Positions 23,911 to 34,624 of a stretch of 35,000 bases of DNA are shown in pieces. Position 1 is the stretch's first letter; every line of letters starts with the position of its first letter. The translations under genes and the position numbers were made by a program. The stretch is from assembly GCA_902604055.1 (NCBI GenBank), contig CACKXA010000005.1:1-35000 (forward strand), in the 5' to 3' direction. The notes beneath the pieces were generated by a model that was not told the origin of the DNA, searched no databases, and saw only the letters and a program-made list of their open reading frames with translations. Source of the DNA: an uncultured Pelagibacteraceae bacterium (GTDB lineage Bacteria > Pseudomonadota > Alphaproteobacteria > Pelagibacterales > Pelagibacteraceae).

Positions 23911-25215
23911 ATGACAATAAACTTAAAAAATTTCCTTAACCAGAAAACTAAATTGTCTAAAATGGGGGAGTTTCAAAATCTTAAACAAATAGAAGGCTTA
24001 GAAATGTCTTCTATTTCTGCAGATCTGTATGGAAATGGCAGAGATGATTTGACACTATTTTATTTTAGCAAAGGAGCTAATTATGCTTCTGTAACAACTA
24101 CAAGCAGCATAATCTCTGAAACTATATCTTGGAACAATAATTCTCACAAAAAACTAATTAAAGGACTAATGGTTAACACTAAAAATGCAAATACGTTCAC
24201 TGGCAAACAAGGCAAAGAAAGTTTGGATATTATAGCAAAAAATTTGTCGAGAATACTTACTTTAAAGGAGTCTAAAACGGAAAAAGGGACAAGTGAAACA
24301 GTAAGAATTAAAGATTTAATATTTGCCTCAACTGGCGTCATAGGCGAACAATTTCCAGTAGATCAAATAAAAGACGCCTTACCAGATTTAGTCGAAAAAC
24401 TTAAAAGTCAGCACAATAAACTATTTTGGTTGAAAGTTGCTTCAGGAATAATGACTACTGATACAAAACCAAAAGTAGCTTATGAAGAAATTATTTTTGG
24501 AGATGAGCTAATAAAGATTTGTGGAATTGCTAAAGGATCTGGAATGATTGCTCCAAACCTAGCAACCATGTTGTCATTTATTTTTACTAATGCCGACATA
24601 GGTTCAAATTTATTAAAATCACTTTTAAAGAAAGCAGTGGCCAACACGTTTAATGCCATAACGGTTGATAGCGATCAATCAACTAACGATATGGTTTCAA
24701 TATTTTCTACTAAGGCTATTAAGATTGGACAGAATCTTTCATTAAATGATAAGATAATTCTTAAATTTGAAGAAGCTTTAAAAAAACTATGTTTAAATCT
24801 TGCTCAACAGATAGTTGTTGATGGAGAAGGGGCAAAAAAATTTCTTAAAATTAAAATTATAAACGCTAAGTCCTTAGGAAGTGCAAAAAATATTGGTTTC
24901 TCAATTGCAAATTCTCCTTTGGTAAAAACAGCAGTTGCTGGAGAAGACCCCAACTGGGGTAGGATAATTATGGGCATTGGTAAATCTGGAGAAATTATAG
25001 ATAGCAAAAAATTAAAGATTAAATTAGGAGAATTTGTTGTTGCTGAAAATGGTAAAATCTCAGATAGCTATAATGAGGAAAAATTAAAAGAATATATGAA
25101 GTGGGATTCGATAGAGATAGAGATAAATTTAAAATTAGGTAACGATGCTTTTGAATGTTATACTTGTGACTTTACCCACGATTACATAGATATAAATGCG
25201 GATTATAGGAATTAA
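23911..25215 (+). CDS. argJ: Bifunctional ArgJ: ornithine/amino-acid N-acetyltransferase
   Basis: Recycles acetyl from N-acetylornithine to glutamate and, in bifunctional forms, makes N-acetylglutamate from acetyl-CoA. The 434-aa precursor self-cleaves; the cleavage and nucleophile Thr is T219 in KGSGMIAPNLATML (208-221). The oxyanion-hole segment STGVIGEQFP is at 140-149, and EDPNWGRIIMGIG lies in the beta subunit. It supplies the substrate for ArgB at 7455 and can replace both argA and argE. It is followed immediately by the DUF1178 gene. Confidence 0.96.
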   Translation: MTINLKNFLNQKTKLSKMGEFQNLKQIEGLEMSSISADLYGNGRDDLTLFYFSKGANYASVTTTSSIISETISWNNNSHKKLIKGLMVNTKNANTFTGKQGKESLDIIAKNLSRILTLKESKTEKGTSETVRIKDLIFASTGVIGEQFPVDQIKDALPDLVEKLKSQHNKLFWLKVASGIMTTDTKPKVAYEEIIFGDELIKICGIAKGSGMIAPNLATMLSFIFTNADIGSNLLKSLLKKAVANTFNAITVDSDQSTNDMVSIFSTKAIKIGQNLSLNDKIILKFEEALKKLCLNLAQQIVVDGEGAKKFLKIKIINAKSLGSAKNIGFSIANSPLVKTAVAGEDPNWGRIIMGIGKSGEIIDSKKLKIKLGEFVVAENGKISDSYNEEKLKEYMKWDSIEIEINLKLGNDAFECYTCDFTHDYIDINADYRN

Positions 25216-25638
25216 ATGATTAAGTATAATCTCAAATGTTCAAATAATCATGAATTTGAAAGTTGGTTTTCAAACTCTGAAGAGTTCGATAAATTAGATA
25301 AGAAAAAATTACTTGAATGCATTTATTGTTCATCTAAAAAAATTAAAAAATCAATTATGGCCCCGATGGTTTCAGGAAGTAAAATTAAAGAAGATGGTGT
25401 TTCTTTTACAAATAAAAAGTTATTAAGCCAAAAAAATGATTTATTAAAAATAAGGAATTATATAGAAAATAATTTTGAATTTGTTGGAGACAAACTTAGT
25501 AAAAAAGTTAGAGAAGTCTATTACGACAAACAAACTAAAAAAAGTTTTTATGGAACAGCTACCTCAGAAGAAAGAGAGGAACTAGCTGAAGAAGGAATTG
25601 ACTTGTTAACTGTACCTTGGGTAAGTAAAGACAATTAA
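25216..25638 (+). CDS. DUF1178 family protein
   Basis: A 140-aa cytosolic protein starting one base after argJ. The N-terminal CSNNHEFESWFSNSEEFDKL and CIYCSSKKIKKSIMAP segments place Cys at 8, 35 and 38, the expected metal-binding pattern of DUF1178. The C-terminal EEREELAEEGIDLLTVPWV is also typical. The function is unknown. Its stop TAA is nested with the stop of convergent ubiG in the sequence TTAA (25635-25638). Confidence 0.9.
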   Translation: MIKYNLKCSNNHEFESWFSNSEEFDKLDKKKLLECIYCSSKKIKKSIMAPMVSGSKIKEDGVSFTNKKLLSQKNDLLKIRNYIENNFEFVGDKLSKKVREVYYDKQTKKSFYGTATSEEREELAEEGIDLLTVPWVSKDN

Positions 25639-26360
25639 TTTTTTAAACTACAGACTATATAATTTACTGATAAGTTGTTAGACCTTCTCCACTTATTCAT
25701 TACAGGATTAAAATCTAAGCCTCTAACATCACTAGTTGTGAATTTTTTGTCAGATAGTATTTTTTCCAGTTCTTCTGGTTTCACAAACTTATTCCAGTCA
25801 TGTGTTCCAATTGGTAACCATCTCAATATATACTCCGCCCCTATAATTGCTTTAACATAAGATATAAATGTCCTATTTATTGTTGCAGTGAACATCAAAC
25901 CATCTTTTTTCAACAAGTTATAACATGATTGTAAATACAAATCTAAATTGTCCACGTGTTCAACAATTTCAAGATTTAAGATTATATCGAATTTTTCCTT
26001 TTCATTTAATTGTTCAGGTGATTTATTTAGATAATTAATAGAAAGATTATTTTTTTTACTGTGAAGAGATGCAACTTTAATGTTTTTTTGAGAAGCATCT
26101 ATACCTGTTACTTTCCCACCTAGTCGAGCCATAGGTTCACTTATTAATCCTCCACCGCAACCTATGTCAAGAATTTCTAAATCTTTAAGAAAATTTTTTT
26201 TATTGTTATCTAATTTAAAATGATTTGTTATCTTTTCTAAAATATATTCAATTCTTATTGGATTAAACATATGTAAAGGTTTAAATTTACCTTTTATATC
26301 CCACCATTCGTCAGCTAACTTTGAAAACTTTTGAATTTCTTCTTTATTTATTGTAGTCAT
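25635..26360 (-). CDS. ubiG: Ubiquinone biosynthesis O-methyltransferase
   Basis: A SAM-dependent methyltransferase of 241 aa that methylates hydroxyl groups on the ubiquinone ring. The N-terminus EEIQKFSKLADEWWDIKGKFKPLHMFNPIR is diagnostic for UbiG. The SAM site LDIGCGGGLISEPMARLG and the GIDAS strand follow, and post-I motif LNLEIVEHVDN and the C-terminal GLDFNPVMNKW are family-specific. It is divergent from lysC. Confidence 0.96.
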   Translation of the reverse strand: MTTINKEEIQKFSKLADEWWDIKGKFKPLHMFNPIRIEYILEKITNHFKLDNNKKNFLKDLEILDIGCGGGLISEPMARLGGKVTGIDASQKNIKVASLHSKKNNLSINYLNKSPEQLNEKEKFDIILNLEIVEHVDNLDLYLQSCYNLLKKDGLMFTATINRTFISYVKAIIGAEYILRWLPIGTHDWNKFVKPEELEKILSDKKFTTSDVRGLDFNPVMNKWRRSNNLSVNYIVCSLKN

Positions 26361-26420
26361 AGTTTTTAGTGTTTTAATTAAAATTAATTAAACCTATTTA
26401 TATAATATTAAAATCTAACA
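26361..26420 (+). promoter_or_regulatory. Probable lysC promoter in the ubiG/lysC gap
   Basis: The 60-base gap carries a perfect TATAAT at 26401-26406, 14 bases before the lysC ATG, with only a weak A/T-rich candidate at the -35 position. If used, transcription would start a few bases before the ATG, giving a very short leader without a Shine-Dalgarno. The ubiG promoter must be on the opposite strand in the same gap, which also holds the palindromic TTAATTAAAATTAATTAA (26374-26391). Confidence 0.45.
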
Positions 26421-27632
26421 ATGGCAAAAAAAGTATTAAAATTCGGTGGAACTTCAGTAGGAACTATAGAGAGAATCCTACATGTGGCAAAAATTATTAA
26501 AATAGAGCACGATGCTGGGCATCAGATTATTGCAATAGTTTCCGCTATGTCTGGAAAAACTAACGAACTATTGAAATTATCAAAAGATGTTTCTGAAAAC
26601 TTTAATAAACGAGAATTGGATGTACTTTTAAGTTCTGGAGAACAAGTGACGAGCGCTTTATTAGCTGGCGCGTTAACAGAAATAGGTGCAAACTCAAAAT
26701 CTTGGTTAAATTGGCAAATACCTATTCTTACAGATGGAAAGAATTTAAATGCGAGAATTGTTAATATGAATATTGAAAGTATTAATAAATTTTTGTCAGA
26801 AAAGGGAATTGCAATCATTCCAGGTTTTCAAGGAATATCTAGAGAAGGAGATGTGACTACTATTGGCAGAGGTGGCTCAGATGCTACCGCTGTAGCAGTA
26901 GCAAAAATATTTGATGCTGACACTTGTGAAATATATACAGACGTGGATGGAGTTTATTCTACCGATCCAAACAAAATACCCGTTGCAAAAAAAATCGATA
27001 AAATTTCATATGAAGAAATGCTTGAACTATCATCTGTAGGTGCAAAAGTAATGCAATCCTCTGCAGTACAAACTGCGATGATGTACAATATTCCCTTAGA
27101 AGTTAAATCAACTTTTACAAACAGAGAGGGAACAAAAATTTTTGATCAAGAAAGTATAGATTATTCAAAAAGTGTCACAGGTGTAGCTTATTCAAAAGAT
27201 GATGCAAAGATTACTTTAATGGGGGTTGAAGATAAGCCTGGTGTTGCAGCTAATATTTTTGAGCCATTAAGTAAAAATCAAATAAATGTTGATATGGTAA
27301 TTCAAAATATTTCGTCTGATCACAAAACTACAGATTTGACCTTTACAATTAAAAGGGATGATCTTTCTAAGTCTTTAAAGATATTGAAAGATAATAAAGA
27401 TATTAAATATCAAAATTTAAGTCATAATGATAAAGTTTCTAAAATTTCTATTGTGGGAGCTGGAATGGTGTCCACTCCAGGAATAACTTACAAAATGTTT
27501 AGAAGTTTGGCAGATGAAAAAATTAATATTTTAGCTATTTCTACTTCAGAAATTAAATTATCAGTTATCATTGATGAAAGTGATACTGTTAAAGCTATAA
27601 AAAAATTACATACTGTTTTTGATTTGGATTAA
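26421..27632 (+). CDS. lysC: Aspartate kinase
   Basis: Phosphorylates aspartate, the entry step to lysine, DAP, threonine and methionine. The 403-aa enzyme has the kinase motif KFGGTSVG at residues 7-14, [25 protein letters not shown], the [12 protein letters not shown] segment, and two C-terminal ACT domains (about 265-400; [14 protein letters not shown] and [16 protein letters not shown]), which normally give lysine and/or threonine feedback. It feeds the DapD/DapE pathway encoded elsewhere in this window. Confidence 0.96.
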   Translation: MAKKVLKFGGTSVGTIERILHVAKIIKIEHDAGHQIIAIVSAMSGKTNELLKLSKDVSENFNKRELDVLLSSGEQVTSALLAGALTEIGANSKSWLNWQIPILTDGKNLNARIVNMNIESINKFLSEKGIAIIPGFQGISREGDVTTIGRGGSDATAVAVAKIFDADTCEIYTDVDGVYSTDPNKIPVAKKIDKISYEEMLELSSVGAKVMQSSAVQTAMMYNIPLEVKSTFTNREGTKIFDQESIDYSKSVTGVAYSKDDAKITLMGVEDKPGVAANIFEPLSKNQINVDMVIQNISSDHKTTDLTFTIKRDDLSKSLKILKDNKDIKYQNLSHNDKVSKISIVGAGMVSTPGITYKMFRSLADEKINILAISTSEIKLSVIIDESDTVKAIKKLHTVFDLD

Positions 27633-27634
27633 AT

Positions 27635-28730
27635 ATGGAAATACGACCACATAGATTGATTAAAAGAAAAAAAACTAAAGTTATTAAAGTAGGAAATATT
27701 TTAGTCGGTGGTGAATCAAAAATAAGCGTTCAATCAATGACAAACACTCTTACGACTAACGTAAAAGAGACAATAAAACAGATCCATTTATTGGAGGAAG
27801 CTGGAGCGGATATTGTAAGAGTATCTTGCCCAGATGAAGAGTCAACTAGAGCACTTAAGGATATTGTTAAAGAAGTAAAAGCCCCAATAGTAGCTGATAT
27901 TCATTTTCACTATAAAAGAGCAGTCGAGGCAGCAGAAAAAGGAGCAAGTTGTTTAAGAATTAATCCTGGAAACATTGGTTCAAAAGAAAGAATTTTAGAA
28001 GTAGTTAAAGCTGCAAAGGATAATAATTGTTCAATAAGAATTGGAGTCAATGCGGGTTCACTAGATAAAACTTTACTAGAGAAATACAAAGAGCCTTGTC
28101 CGGAGGCACTAGTAGAAAGTGCAATGTATAATGTAAAATTACTAGAAGATAATGATTTTTTTAATTTTAAGATAAGCGTAAAATCTTCTGATGTATTTTT
28201 AACAGTTAAAGCCTATAGAGAATTATCAAAAGCCTGCGATTACCCTCTTCACCTAGGCATTACTGAGGCAGGCGGTCTACTTAGCGGAAGTATAAGATCT
28301 TCTATAGGTATCGGACAACTATTAATGGATGGCATAGGAGATACAATAAGAGTTTCGCTTTCTTCAGATCCAGTAGATGAAATTAAATCTGGTTTTGAGA
28401 TTTTAAAATCTTTAGGGATTAGAGCTAGAGGTGTAAATATAATTTCTTGTCCTTCTTGTGCCCGACAAGCTTTTCCAGTAATTGAAACAGTAAAAGAATT
28501 AGAAAAAAAACTATCTCATGTAAAAAAAACCAATAACCCTGTCTATTATAGGATGTGTTGTAAATGGCCCAGGCGAAGCTGCTCAAACAGAAATAGGTTT
28601 AACAGGCGGCGGGCAAGATAATAATCTTTTGTACTTATCTGGAATACCTCACAGCAAAGTTGCGAGTGCAGAAATAATAGATAAAGTTGTTAAACTCGTA
28701 GAAGAGAAAGTAAAACAAAAAAATAGCTAA
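27635..28730 (+). CDS. ispG: 4-hydroxy-3-methylbut-2-enyl diphosphate synthase, frameshifted as read
   Basis: An iron-sulfur enzyme of the non-mevalonate isoprenoid pathway. Residues 1-308 read normally, including [26 protein letters not shown] and the Fe-S pair C282/C285 in [10 protein letters not shown]. At the A8 run 28522-28529 one extra A shifts the frame; as read it ends at 28621 with nonsense ([11 protein letters not shown]). The correct continuation is in the next frame: [21 protein letters not shown] with the third cluster Cys and the conserved Glu, then [14 protein letters not shown] to TAA at 28728-28730. The span of 1096 bases is one more than a multiple of three. Correcting it gives 364 aa, near the usual length. 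Confidence 0.93.
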
Positions 28731-28732
28731 AA

Positions 28733-29806
28733 ATGATACCAATAGAAAAGGTCCAAGCCATTGTATCTCGGCATGATAATCTAGAAAAAGAACTATCATC
28801 AGGCAAAGTTGAGGCAAAACTTTTTGCTACTAAATCGAAAGAGTATTCTAGTTTAGGAAATATAATTTTAAATGCTCGTGAGTTTCTAAAATTTGGTAAA
28901 GAAACCAAAGATTTAGAACTATTAATTAATGATAAAAATAATGACCTAGAAATGATCAAATTGGCAGAAAAAGATCTAGAAGACTTAAAAGTTAAAATAC
29001 AAGAGCATGAGGATAAATTAAAATTATTTTTATTGCCTAAAGATGAAGACGATGACAAAAATGCAATCGTTGAGATTAGGGCAGGAACAGGTGGTTTAGA
29101 AGCCTCCCTTTTTTGCTCAGATCTTTTTAAGATGTATGAAAAAGTTTGTTCAAAAAAAAGATGGAAATTAGAAATAATAAGTATTTCTAAAAGTGAGGCA
29201 GGGGGGTTTAAAGAGGTAATATTTTCTGTAAGTGGGAATGATATTTATTCGTATTTAAAATATGAGTCAGGAGTTCATAGGGTTCAAAGAATTCCAAAAA
29301 CTGAAACACAAGGTCGGGTTCACACATCAGCAGCTACGATAGCAGTACTACCTGAAGCCGAAGAAGTTGATATTCAAATCAAAGATACAGATCTTAGAAT
29401 AGATGTTTTTAGGGCCGGTGGACCTGGAGGACAATCAGTGAATACAACAGACAGTGCAGTTAGAATTACACATATTCCTACGGGGGTAGTAGTCAGTCAA
29501 CAAGATGAGAAATCTCAACATAAAAATAAAGCCAAAGCTTTGAAAATTTTAAGATCTCGAGTGTATGAAGCTGAAAAAAGAAAAAAAGATCAAGAAAGAT
29601 CAAGTAATCGAAGAAGTCAGATTGGATCAGGCGATAGGTCAGAAAGAATTCGAACTTATAATTTTCCTCAAGGTAGAATAACCGACCATAGAATAAATTT
29701 AACCTTGCATAAATTAGATGAATTTCTAAGTGGTGAAATTCATGAAGAAATTAATCAAGAATTAAGATTAAAAGAACAAGATATTAAACTTAAAAGTTTA
29801 AATTAA
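28733..29806 (+). CDS. prfA: Peptide chain release factor 1
   Basis: Ends translation at UAA and UAG. The 357-aa protein has the codon-recognition tripeptide PKT at residues 188-190 (the PxT class of RF1), the catalytic GGQ at 232-234 within [19 protein letters not shown], and the [14 protein letters not shown] helix. It overlaps prmC by one base; PrmC methylates the Gln of the GGQ motif, so the pair is a conserved functional unit. It starts two bases after the ispG stop. Confidence 0.98.
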   Translation: MIPIEKVQAIVSRHDNLEKELSSGKVEAKLFATKSKEYSSLGNIILNAREFLKFGKETKDLELLINDKNNDLEMIKLAEKDLEDLKVKIQEHEDKLKLFLLPKDEDDDKNAIVEIRAGTGGLEASLFCSDLFKMYEKVCSKKRWKLEIISISKSEAGGFKEVIFSVSGNDIYSYLKYESGVHRVQRIPKTETQGRVHTSAATIAVLPEAEEVDIQIKDTDLRIDVFRAGGPGGQSVNTTDSAVRITHIPTGVVVSQQDEKSQHKNKAKALKILRSRVYEAEKRKKDQERSSNRRSQIGSGDRSERIRTYNFPQGRITDHRINLTLHKLDEFLSGEIHEEINQELRLKEQDIKLKSLN

Positions 29807-30648
29807 TGGAAATTATAAAATTAATAAATACCGGGTCAAAAGAATTAAAAAATAAACGAGTTTTAACAAATAACTTAGACTCAGAGTTATTGCTCTCTAA
29901 AGTTTTGAACAAAACTAGAGAAGAGCTATTAATCAACCTTCATCAACAAGTCTCTAAAAATGAAATAAATATCTTTAAAAAACTTCTTAACAGAAGATCT
30001 CTTAAAGAGCCAGTTGCTTACATTTTAAAAGAAAAAGAGTTTTGGAGTAAAAAATTTATTGTAAACAAACATACTTTAATTCCAAGGCCTGAGACTGAAT
30101 TGATGGTAGAAAAAATCGTAGAAATTTTTAAATATAAAAACATATTCATTCTTGATGTTGGAACAGGCTCAGGATGTATTTTGTTAAGTATTTTAAGCGA
30201 GCTTAAGAACTCAAATGGAATAGGTTTGGACATATCTAAACAGGCAATAAGAATTGCAAAAGCTAATTCTGAAAAATCCAAATTAACTAGACGCACCAAG
30301 TTCTTAAATAGATGTATTAACGATGTTTATAATAAAAAATTTGATTTAATTGTTTCAAATCCTCCTTATATAAAGAGAATAGAACTTAGAAATTTGGTTG
30401 ATGATATTAAAAAATTTGAACCCAAATTAGCCTTAGATGGAGGAAATGATGGGCTTGACGTCATTAAAAAAGTTATCTACAAATCCAAAAGTATCTTAAA
30501 AAACAAAGGTATGCTCGCCTTAGAAATAGGAAATGAGCAAATTAAAAAAGTTTCTAAAATATTAATAAAAGAAAAATTTAAGATTAAATATTTAGTTAGA
30601 GATTATCAAAGAAACGTAAGATGTATATTATCAATATTAGAAGATTAA
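29806..30648 (+). CDS. prmC: Release factor glutamine methyltransferase
   Basis: Methylates the GGQ glutamine of RF1/RF2 using SAM. The 280-aa sequence has an N-terminal helical domain, the substrate loop RPETELMVE (94-102), the SAM motif DVGTGSGCILL at 117-127, and the catalytic NPPY at 185-188. It is coupled to prfA by a one-base stop/start overlap and is followed by the DUF4167 gene. Confidence 0.97.
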   Translation: MEIIKLINTGSKELKNKRVLTNNLDSELLLSKVLNKTREELLINLHQQVSKNEINIFKKLLNRRSLKEPVAYILKEKEFWSKKFIVNKHTLIPRPETELMVEKIVEIFKYKNIFILDVGTGSGCILLSILSELKNSNGIGLDISKQAIRIAKANSEKSKLTRRTKFLNRCINDVYNKKFDLIVSNPPYIKRIELRNLVDDIKKFEPKLALDGGNDGLDVIKKVIYKSKSILKNKGMLALEIGNEQIKKVSKILIKEKFKIKYLVRDYQRNVRCILSILED

Positions 30649-30670
30649 AATAACAATTCAGATATAGTAA

Positions 30671-31042
30671 ATGAACAATAATAGAAGAAGAAGCTTTAGA
30701 CCAAGATCTCAAAAAAATAATTTTAGACGAAGAAACGGTTCAATGAACTCAAATAGTGGAACTAGTTTTAGCTCTAACGGTAATATGAATTTTAACAGAA
30801 ATGGTTCTATGTCTAACCCTCATAATGTTGAAAAAACTATGTTAAAATTTCAACAATTAGCCAAAGATGCACAAAGTGTTGGTGATCCGGTTTTAGTTGA
30901 AAATTATCTACAGCATGCTGATCACTATTCAAGAAGATTAAAAGAGTTAAATGATAGGAACAAAGATAATTCAAATGGTGAAAAAAATAATAATGTATCA
31001 GACGAGTCTTCTAAAGAGTTGCCAAAAACCCAAATCAAATAA
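30671..31042 (+). CDS. DUF4167 domain protein
   Basis: A 123-aa, Arg/Asn-rich protein. The N-terminus MNNNRRRSFRPRSQKNNFRRR and the core GDPVLVENYLQHADHYSRRLKELN (about 75-98), preceded by KFQQLAKDAQSV, are typical of DUF4167, an alphaproteobacterial family found after prmC. The middle (residues 22-50) is low-complexity Asn/Ser/Gly and probably disordered. The basic, disordered head suggests nucleic-acid binding, but this is inference. Confidence 0.9.
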   Translation: MNNNRRRSFRPRSQKNNFRRRNGSMNSNSGTSFSSNGNMNFNRNGSMSNPHNVEKTMLKFQQLAKDAQSVGDPVLVENYLQHADHYSRRLKELNDRNKDNSNGEKNNNVSDESSKELPKTQIK

Positions 31043-31055
31043 GTAAAGTTCTAAA

Positions 31056-32381
31056 TTACCTTCTTCTTAATTCTGACAATTTTAAATCGATCTTTATTCT
31101 TTTAAGTTCAAAATTTTCTCTCGTACTGCCCTTTAAAATCTTTCCTGATGGCAATTTCAATTTTTGTGAATTTACTTTTTTTCCATTTACTACTACTTCG
31201 TAATGTAAATGTGGACCCGTAGACATACCTGTAGAACCAACATAACCAATTATTTGACCTTGTTTAACCTTTCGACCTTCTTTTATTCCCTTGGCAAAAT
31301 TTTTCATGTGGGCGTAAATAGTTTCATAGGTCGAGTTGTGTTTTATCTTTACACAGTTTCCACCTCCACCACACCATCTAGCTCTTGTAACTGTACCAGA
31401 ACCTGAAGCCATAATTGGTGTCCCACTAGGTGCCGCAAAGTCTGTTCCTCTATGCATTTTATTGTAACCTAAAATTGGATGTTTTCTCATCCCAAATCTA
31501 GATGATAGTCTCGCACCATTAATTGGAGTTTTCATTAAAGATTTAACAATACTTTTTCCTTTTATATCAAAATAACCTAATTCACCTCCGTCATCAAAAT
31601 TATAAAGATTAATTTCATCTCCATTAACAAACATTGATGCATAAATTATTTTTCCTGTGTCTTGAACTATACCATTATCATCTTCAAATTTTTCATACAA
31701 AATTTCGAACCAATCTCCTTTTCTTATATCTCTTTGAAAATCCACTTCGAAACCAAATATTCTTGCAAATTCTATTATTATATTTGGTTCTATTCCTGCA
31801 TTCATAGCTGCGCTGTAAAGATTATTTTTTATTTCATTTTTAATTACGACTTCATTCTTATAAAGCTGAAGTATGTTTTCTTTAATAATAAAGTTATTTT
31901 GACTTTTTCTAACTTCTATATTTAGGATATTGCTGACAGGATATGTTAAGTTTACTACTGTATTTGACCCGTCATCTAATTTTTTTATGATAATAGAAAG
32001 CTTTCTTCCTGCATATATGTTACTTAGCTTTTTTTCCTTTAAATTTTTACCAATTATTTTGACGTCATTAGCATTAATATTTAAATTTTTTAAGATTTTC
32101 TCTATGGAGTCATTGTTTTGAATTAGGTATTGAATTTCTTTATAAGGACTATTAATCTTTGATATCAGATAATTACTTAATGACGAAAATTCTTTCGACT
32201 CGACTATAGAACTTAAGTTTTCAGTTTGTTTATTATTTTGTTTTTCGATTAGGTTTGAAATAATTATAAATAATAAGCAGAATAGTACTGCTAAGAAAAC
32301 ATATGTAAAATACCTCCAGCTGACGATACCCAAACCATCGTATTTTGTTTTAAAAGTCCTTAAAATTCGATTTAACGCCAT
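31056..32381 (-). CDS. M23 family murein metallopeptidase
   Basis: A membrane-anchored periplasmic endopeptidase of 441 aa, probably cutting peptidoglycan cross-links. There is one N-terminal membrane segment (about residues 24-45) and a LysM/OapA-like region (about 80-140). The C-terminal LytM domain shows zinc ligands H320 and D324 in MHRGTDFAAPSG, the AHMKNF strand, and catalytic H401/H403 in GPHLHYEV. This layout matches MepM-type enzymes. The gene stands alone on the minus strand, with the rRNA operon diverging from its start. Confidence 0.93.
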   Translation of the reverse strand: MALNRILRTFKTKYDGLGIVSWRYFTYVFLAVLFCLLFIIISNLIEKQNNKQTENLSSIVESKEFSSLSNYLISKINSPYKEIQYLIQNNDSIEKILKNLNINANDVKIIGKNLKEKKLSNIYAGRKLSIIIKKLDDGSNTVVNLTYPVSNILNIEVRKSQNNFIIKENILQLYKNEVVIKNEIKNNLYSAAMNAGIEPNIIIEFARIFGFEVDFQRDIRKGDWFEILYEKFEDDNGIVQDTGKIIYASMFVNGDEINLYNFDDGGELGYFDIKGKSIVKSLMKTPINGARLSSRFGMRKHPILGYNKMHRGTDFAAPSGTPIMASGSGTVTRARWCGGGGNCVKIKHNSTYETIYAHMKNFAKGIKEGRKVKQGQIIGYVGSTGMSTGPHLHYEVVVNGKKVNSQKLKLPSGKILKGSTRENFELKRIKIDLKLSELRRR

Positions 32382-32703
32382 AGTTGTTTTTATAAAATTT
32401 ATATCAGATTTTCAATGAGGTAAGGGCTCTAAAAGCCTTAATTTATTAGCTTTTAACTACAATATACGCCTTGACTTATGGCATATTTGTAATAAAAACA
32501 CCGCTCACCTCAATCCAAATATTTTTTATTAGGGCCAAAGGTGTGTAGATTTTAAAATACTTAAAATCTTAGCTTTTTTAAATTGTAAATTTTTAAGAAG
32601 AGAAGTGTGGACGGCTAGGTTAATAAAGAAATTGTCGTACACGCTTTAACGAAAAGTGACTTTAATAACCTTAAAGTCATTAAAGCTAGTGTGCGCCGTT
32701 ATT
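32382..32703 (+). promoter_or_regulatory. rRNA operon promoter and leader region
   Basis: This gene-free stretch holds the rrn control sequences. A promoter candidate has -35 TTGACT (32471-32476), a 16-base spacer and -10 TAAAAA (32493-32498). Downstream are a 9-bp hairpin AGATTTTAA/TTAAAATCT (32547-32569) followed by a T-run; the 5' arm of the pre-16S processing stem (about 32594-32624); and a nested stem-loop just before the 16S gene whose inner stem TGACTTTAA/TTAAAGTCA (32657-32679) is perfect and whose outer arms are GTACAC (32637-32642) and GTGTGC (32690-32695). CGCTTTAAC at 32642-32650 faintly resembles a boxA. The minus-strand peptidase promoter is also somewhere here. Confidence 0.65.
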
Positions 32704-34178
<1,475 letters not shown>

Positions 34179-34184
34179 TAAGGA

Positions 34185-34207
34185 AGACCAAAAATTTCTT
34201 TTGGTCT
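34185..34207 (+). other. Hairpin directly after 16S
   Basis: AGACCAAAA (34185-34193) and TTTTGGTCT (34199-34207) form a perfect 9-bp stem with a 5-base loop, seven bases after the 16S end. It lies inside the loop closed by the pre-16S processing stem and may guide 3' end maturation. Confidence 0.6.
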
Positions 34208-34218
34208 CAAAAAATTAA

Positions 34219-34249
34219 GTTAATGTGGCCGTCCTCATTTCTCTTCTTA
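34219..34249 (+). other. 3' arm of the pre-16S processing stem
   Basis: Bases 34228-34248 are complementary to leader bases 32595-32615 with one mismatch and one G-U pair, and pairing with a few more G-U pairs extends to about 34219-34249 with 32594-32624. This brackets the whole 16S gene and is the expected double-stranded substrate for RNase III. Confidence 0.75.
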
Positions 34250-34277
34250 TTAATTAAAGTGTCTCATACATGCTTAG

Positions 34278-34354
<77 letters not shown>

Positions 34355-34361
34355 TTTTCAT

Positions 34362-34437
34362 GGGGGATTAGCTCAGCTGGGAGAGCGCCTGATTTGCATT
34401 CAGGAGGTCAGCGGTTCGATCCCGCTATCCTCCACCA
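34362..34437 (+). tRNA. tRNA-Ala (TGC)
   Basis: A 76-nt cloverleaf with encoded CCA: acceptor GGGGGAT/ATCCTCC including the G3-U70 pair that marks alanine tRNAs, anticodon loop TTGCATT with anticodon TGC, T-loop TTCGATC. It is seven bases after tRNA-Ile in the rRNA spacer. Confidence 0.98.
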
Positions 34438-34487
34438 ATTTTGACACTTTTAGTTTTTTTAAATTGTAAATAATGAATATCAATTTT

Positions 34488-34579
34488 GATTGTTCAACAG
34501 TAAGAACAATCAAACAATATCTATATCCGATTGTTCGAATAGATGAACAATCTATAAATGTTCGAATAGATGAACATTT
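34488..34579 (+). repeat. Three tandem hairpins in the tRNA-Ala to 23S spacer
   Basis: Hairpin 1 (34488-34511) has arms GATTGTTC/GAACAATC around AACAGTAA. Hairpin 2 (34529-34552) has the same arms around GAATAGAT. Hairpin 3 (34556-34579) has arms AAATGTTC/GAACATTT around the same GAATAGAT. The 18-base unit TGTTCGAATAGATGAACA occurs at 34532-34549 and 34559-34576, a period of 27. Stems are perfect at 8 bp each. They may be processing signals or local duplications. Confidence 0.8.
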
Positions 34580-34601
34580 TAATAAAAATTTAATTTAGAC
34601 G

Positions 34602-34618
34602 CAGAAAATTATTTTCTG
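34602..34618 (+). other. Hairpin just before 23S
   Basis: CAGAAAA and TTTTCTG form a perfect 7-bp stem around a TTA loop, ending seven bases before the predicted 23S start. It is probably part of the pre-23S leader structure; the matching 3' arm of the full 23S processing stem is beyond the window. Confidence 0.5.
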
Positions 34619-34624
34619 TGCATA

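Noticed and set aside
28690-29058. Minus-strand ORF of 122 aa over the ispG/prfA junction
   Set aside because: Low-complexity Ser/Phe/Leu product antisense to prfA; it is a shadow frame.
34488-34579. CRISPR-like array
   Set aside because: Only three short, self-complementary units with no proper spacers or cas genes; they are hairpins in the rRNA spacer.
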